Part shown: positions 63,479 to 64,000 of the stretch, in pieces
How positions within the stretch are numbered: the first letter of the stretch is position 1
Layout: each line of letters begins with the position of its first letter
From: E44-bin89 sp034409565
GTDB taxonomy: Bacteria > Chloroflexota > Dehalococcoidia > Dehalococcoidales > RBG-16-60-22
Reading direction: 5' to 3'
DNA: 64,000 nucleotides
Assembly: GCA_034409565.1 (NCBI GenBank)
Contig: DAOUMS010000002.1
Span: 62,001 to 126,000, forward strand
Translations under genes and position numbers: made by a program
Notes under the pieces: generated by a model
The model's database searches: none
Told to the model about the DNA's origin: nothing
The model's input: the letters and a program-made list of their open reading frames with translations, nothing else

Positions 63479-63552
63479 GCCTGAGTAGCTCAGTTGGTCA
63501 GAGCAGCTGTCTTGTAAACAGCAGGTCGTGGGTTCGAATCCCCCCTCAGGCT
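63479..63552 (+). tRNA. tRNA-Thr(TGT)
   Basis: Acceptor GCCTGAG/CTCAGGC, anticodon loop CTTGTAA (TGT), T loop TTCGAAT, discriminator T. T stem has one mismatch. Confidence 0.96.
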
Positions 63553-63569
63553 CCGGGGTTTGAGATTGT

Positions 63570-63656
63570 GGAGGGGTGCCGGAGTGGTTAATCGGAGCAG
63601 TCTGTAAAACTGCCGCCCTAAGGGCTACACAGGTTCGAATCCTGTCCCCTCCACCA
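63570..63656 (+). tRNA. tRNA-Tyr(GTA)
   Basis: Acceptor GGAGGGG/CCCCTCC, anticodon loop CTGTAAA (GTA), long variable arm GCCCTAAGGGC, T arm ACAGG-TTCGAAT-CCTGT, discriminator A and encoded CCA. Confidence 0.97.
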
Positions 63657-63713
63657 GAACATATTGTTTCTGGAAGGTAATATTCCGCGTTCCGGGTAAG
63701 AACGGGGCGGTGG

Positions 63714-63742
63714 TTGACTTTTCATAAACATTACCTTAAAAT
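63714..63742 (+). promoter_or_regulatory. Promoter of tRNA-Thr(GGT)-tuf
   Basis: TTGACT, 17-base spacer, TAAAAT, ending 15 bases before tRNA-Thr(GGT). Confidence 0.75.
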
Positions 63743-63757
63743 TAGCTTTGTAATTAT

Positions 63758-63830
63758 GCCCACATAGCTCAGTCGGTAGAGCACGTTCTTGGTAAGAACG
63801 GGGTCACCAGTTCGAATCTGGTTGTGGGCT
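63758..63830 (+). tRNA. tRNA-Thr(GGT)
   Basis: Acceptor GCCCACA/TGTGGGC, anticodon loop TTGGTAA (GGT), T arm ACCAG-TTCGAAT-CTGGT, discriminator T. Confidence 0.97.
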
Positions 63831-63851
63831 TGGTAGAAAACGGAGGTTGAA

Positions 63852-64000
63852 ATGGCAAAACAGAAATTCGAAAGGACCAAGCCACATATAAACGTAGGGA
63901 CCATCGGTCACGTTGACCACGGAAAAACGACGCTGACGTCAGCGATTACGCTGACGCTGTCCAAGGCGGTAGGCACCACCAGCTTCCGCGCCTTTGAGTC
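63852..64000 (+). CDS. tuf: Elongation factor Tu, 3' part beyond window
   Basis: ATG 63852 with GGAGG before it. The first 49 codons read MAKQKFERTKPHINVGTIGH and then VDHGKTTL, the G1 GTP-binding loop. EF-Tu delivers aminoacyl-tRNA to the ribosome. The tRNA-Thr/Tyr/Thr-tuf order is a conserved bacterial arrangement. The reading frame runs off the right edge. Confidence 0.97.
   Translation, partial: MAKQKFERTKPHINVGTIGHVDHGKTTLTSAITLTLSKAVGTTSFRAFE

Noticed and set aside
1..64000. CRISPR array, rRNA, replication origin or phage structural genes.
   Set aside because: None seen on either strand.

Overview
The window looks like a chromosome segment of an uncultured anaerobic bacterium of the Chloroflexota, probably near Dehalococcoidia. 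The clues are the EF-Tu N-terminus at the right edge, a bacterial Elp3, tungsten-type aldehyde oxidoreductases, a TRAP transporter and a large set of sugar-acid enzymes. The phylum assignment is an inference from protein resemblance.

Bases 1-18050 hold a dense alpha-glucan/trehalose block. On the plus strand lie GlgE (5' part missing), a TreS-maltokinase fusion, MalQ, GlgB, TreZ, a GH57/DUF3536 protein and TreY. Neighbours overlap by 4 bases (ATGA, GTGA) or lie 0-6 bases apart. An alpha-glucan phosphorylase converges from the minus strand. Together they cover trehalose to maltose to maltose-1-phosphate to glucan, branching, release of trehalose from glucan chain ends (TreY/TreZ), and phosphorolysis.

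Bases 18139-18175 hold a 3' tRNA remnant. It is followed by a minus-strand catabolic region (18.2-32.8 kb): split transketolase, IclR regulator with a 23-base palindrome at its start, two SDR dehydrogenases, a complete TRAP transporter, two aldehyde:ferredoxin oxidoreductases, a cupin, a LeuB-type dehydrogenase and a TIM-barrel isomerase. A 2107-base IS1595-family element (32880-34986) with 24-base inverted repeats and an 8-base target duplication sits 60 bases upstream of the transketolase genes and carries passenger genes.

A 129/130-base direct repeat, made of the 3' part of tRNA-Lys plus its terminator, brackets about 10.7 kb (35166-45855). This looks like an island inserted at tRNA-Lys(CTT), although no integrase is visible. 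Its cargo is a translationally coupled lipid/glycerol operon (two diacylglycerol-kinase-like proteins, GlpD, a P-loop kinase-methyltransferase fusion, a small HHW membrane protein and a membrane-anchored EEP phosphodiesterase) plus a two-component system.

Bases 46-64 kb are mixed. They hold an Elp3 gene divergent from a Trm9-like methyltransferase, a zincin, two enolase-superfamily dehydratases with an HpaI-type aldolase, a 2-keto-4-pentenoate hydratase-like protein, a zinc alcohol dehydrogenase, coiled-coil proteins, an ABC exporter, a rhomboid protease and a tRNA-Thr/Tyr/Thr-tuf cluster. The strongest new candidate is a 74-codon gene at 60418-60642 with an in-frame TGA followed, at suitable spacing, by a bacterial-SECIS-like hairpin. 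It may encode a small membrane selenoprotein.
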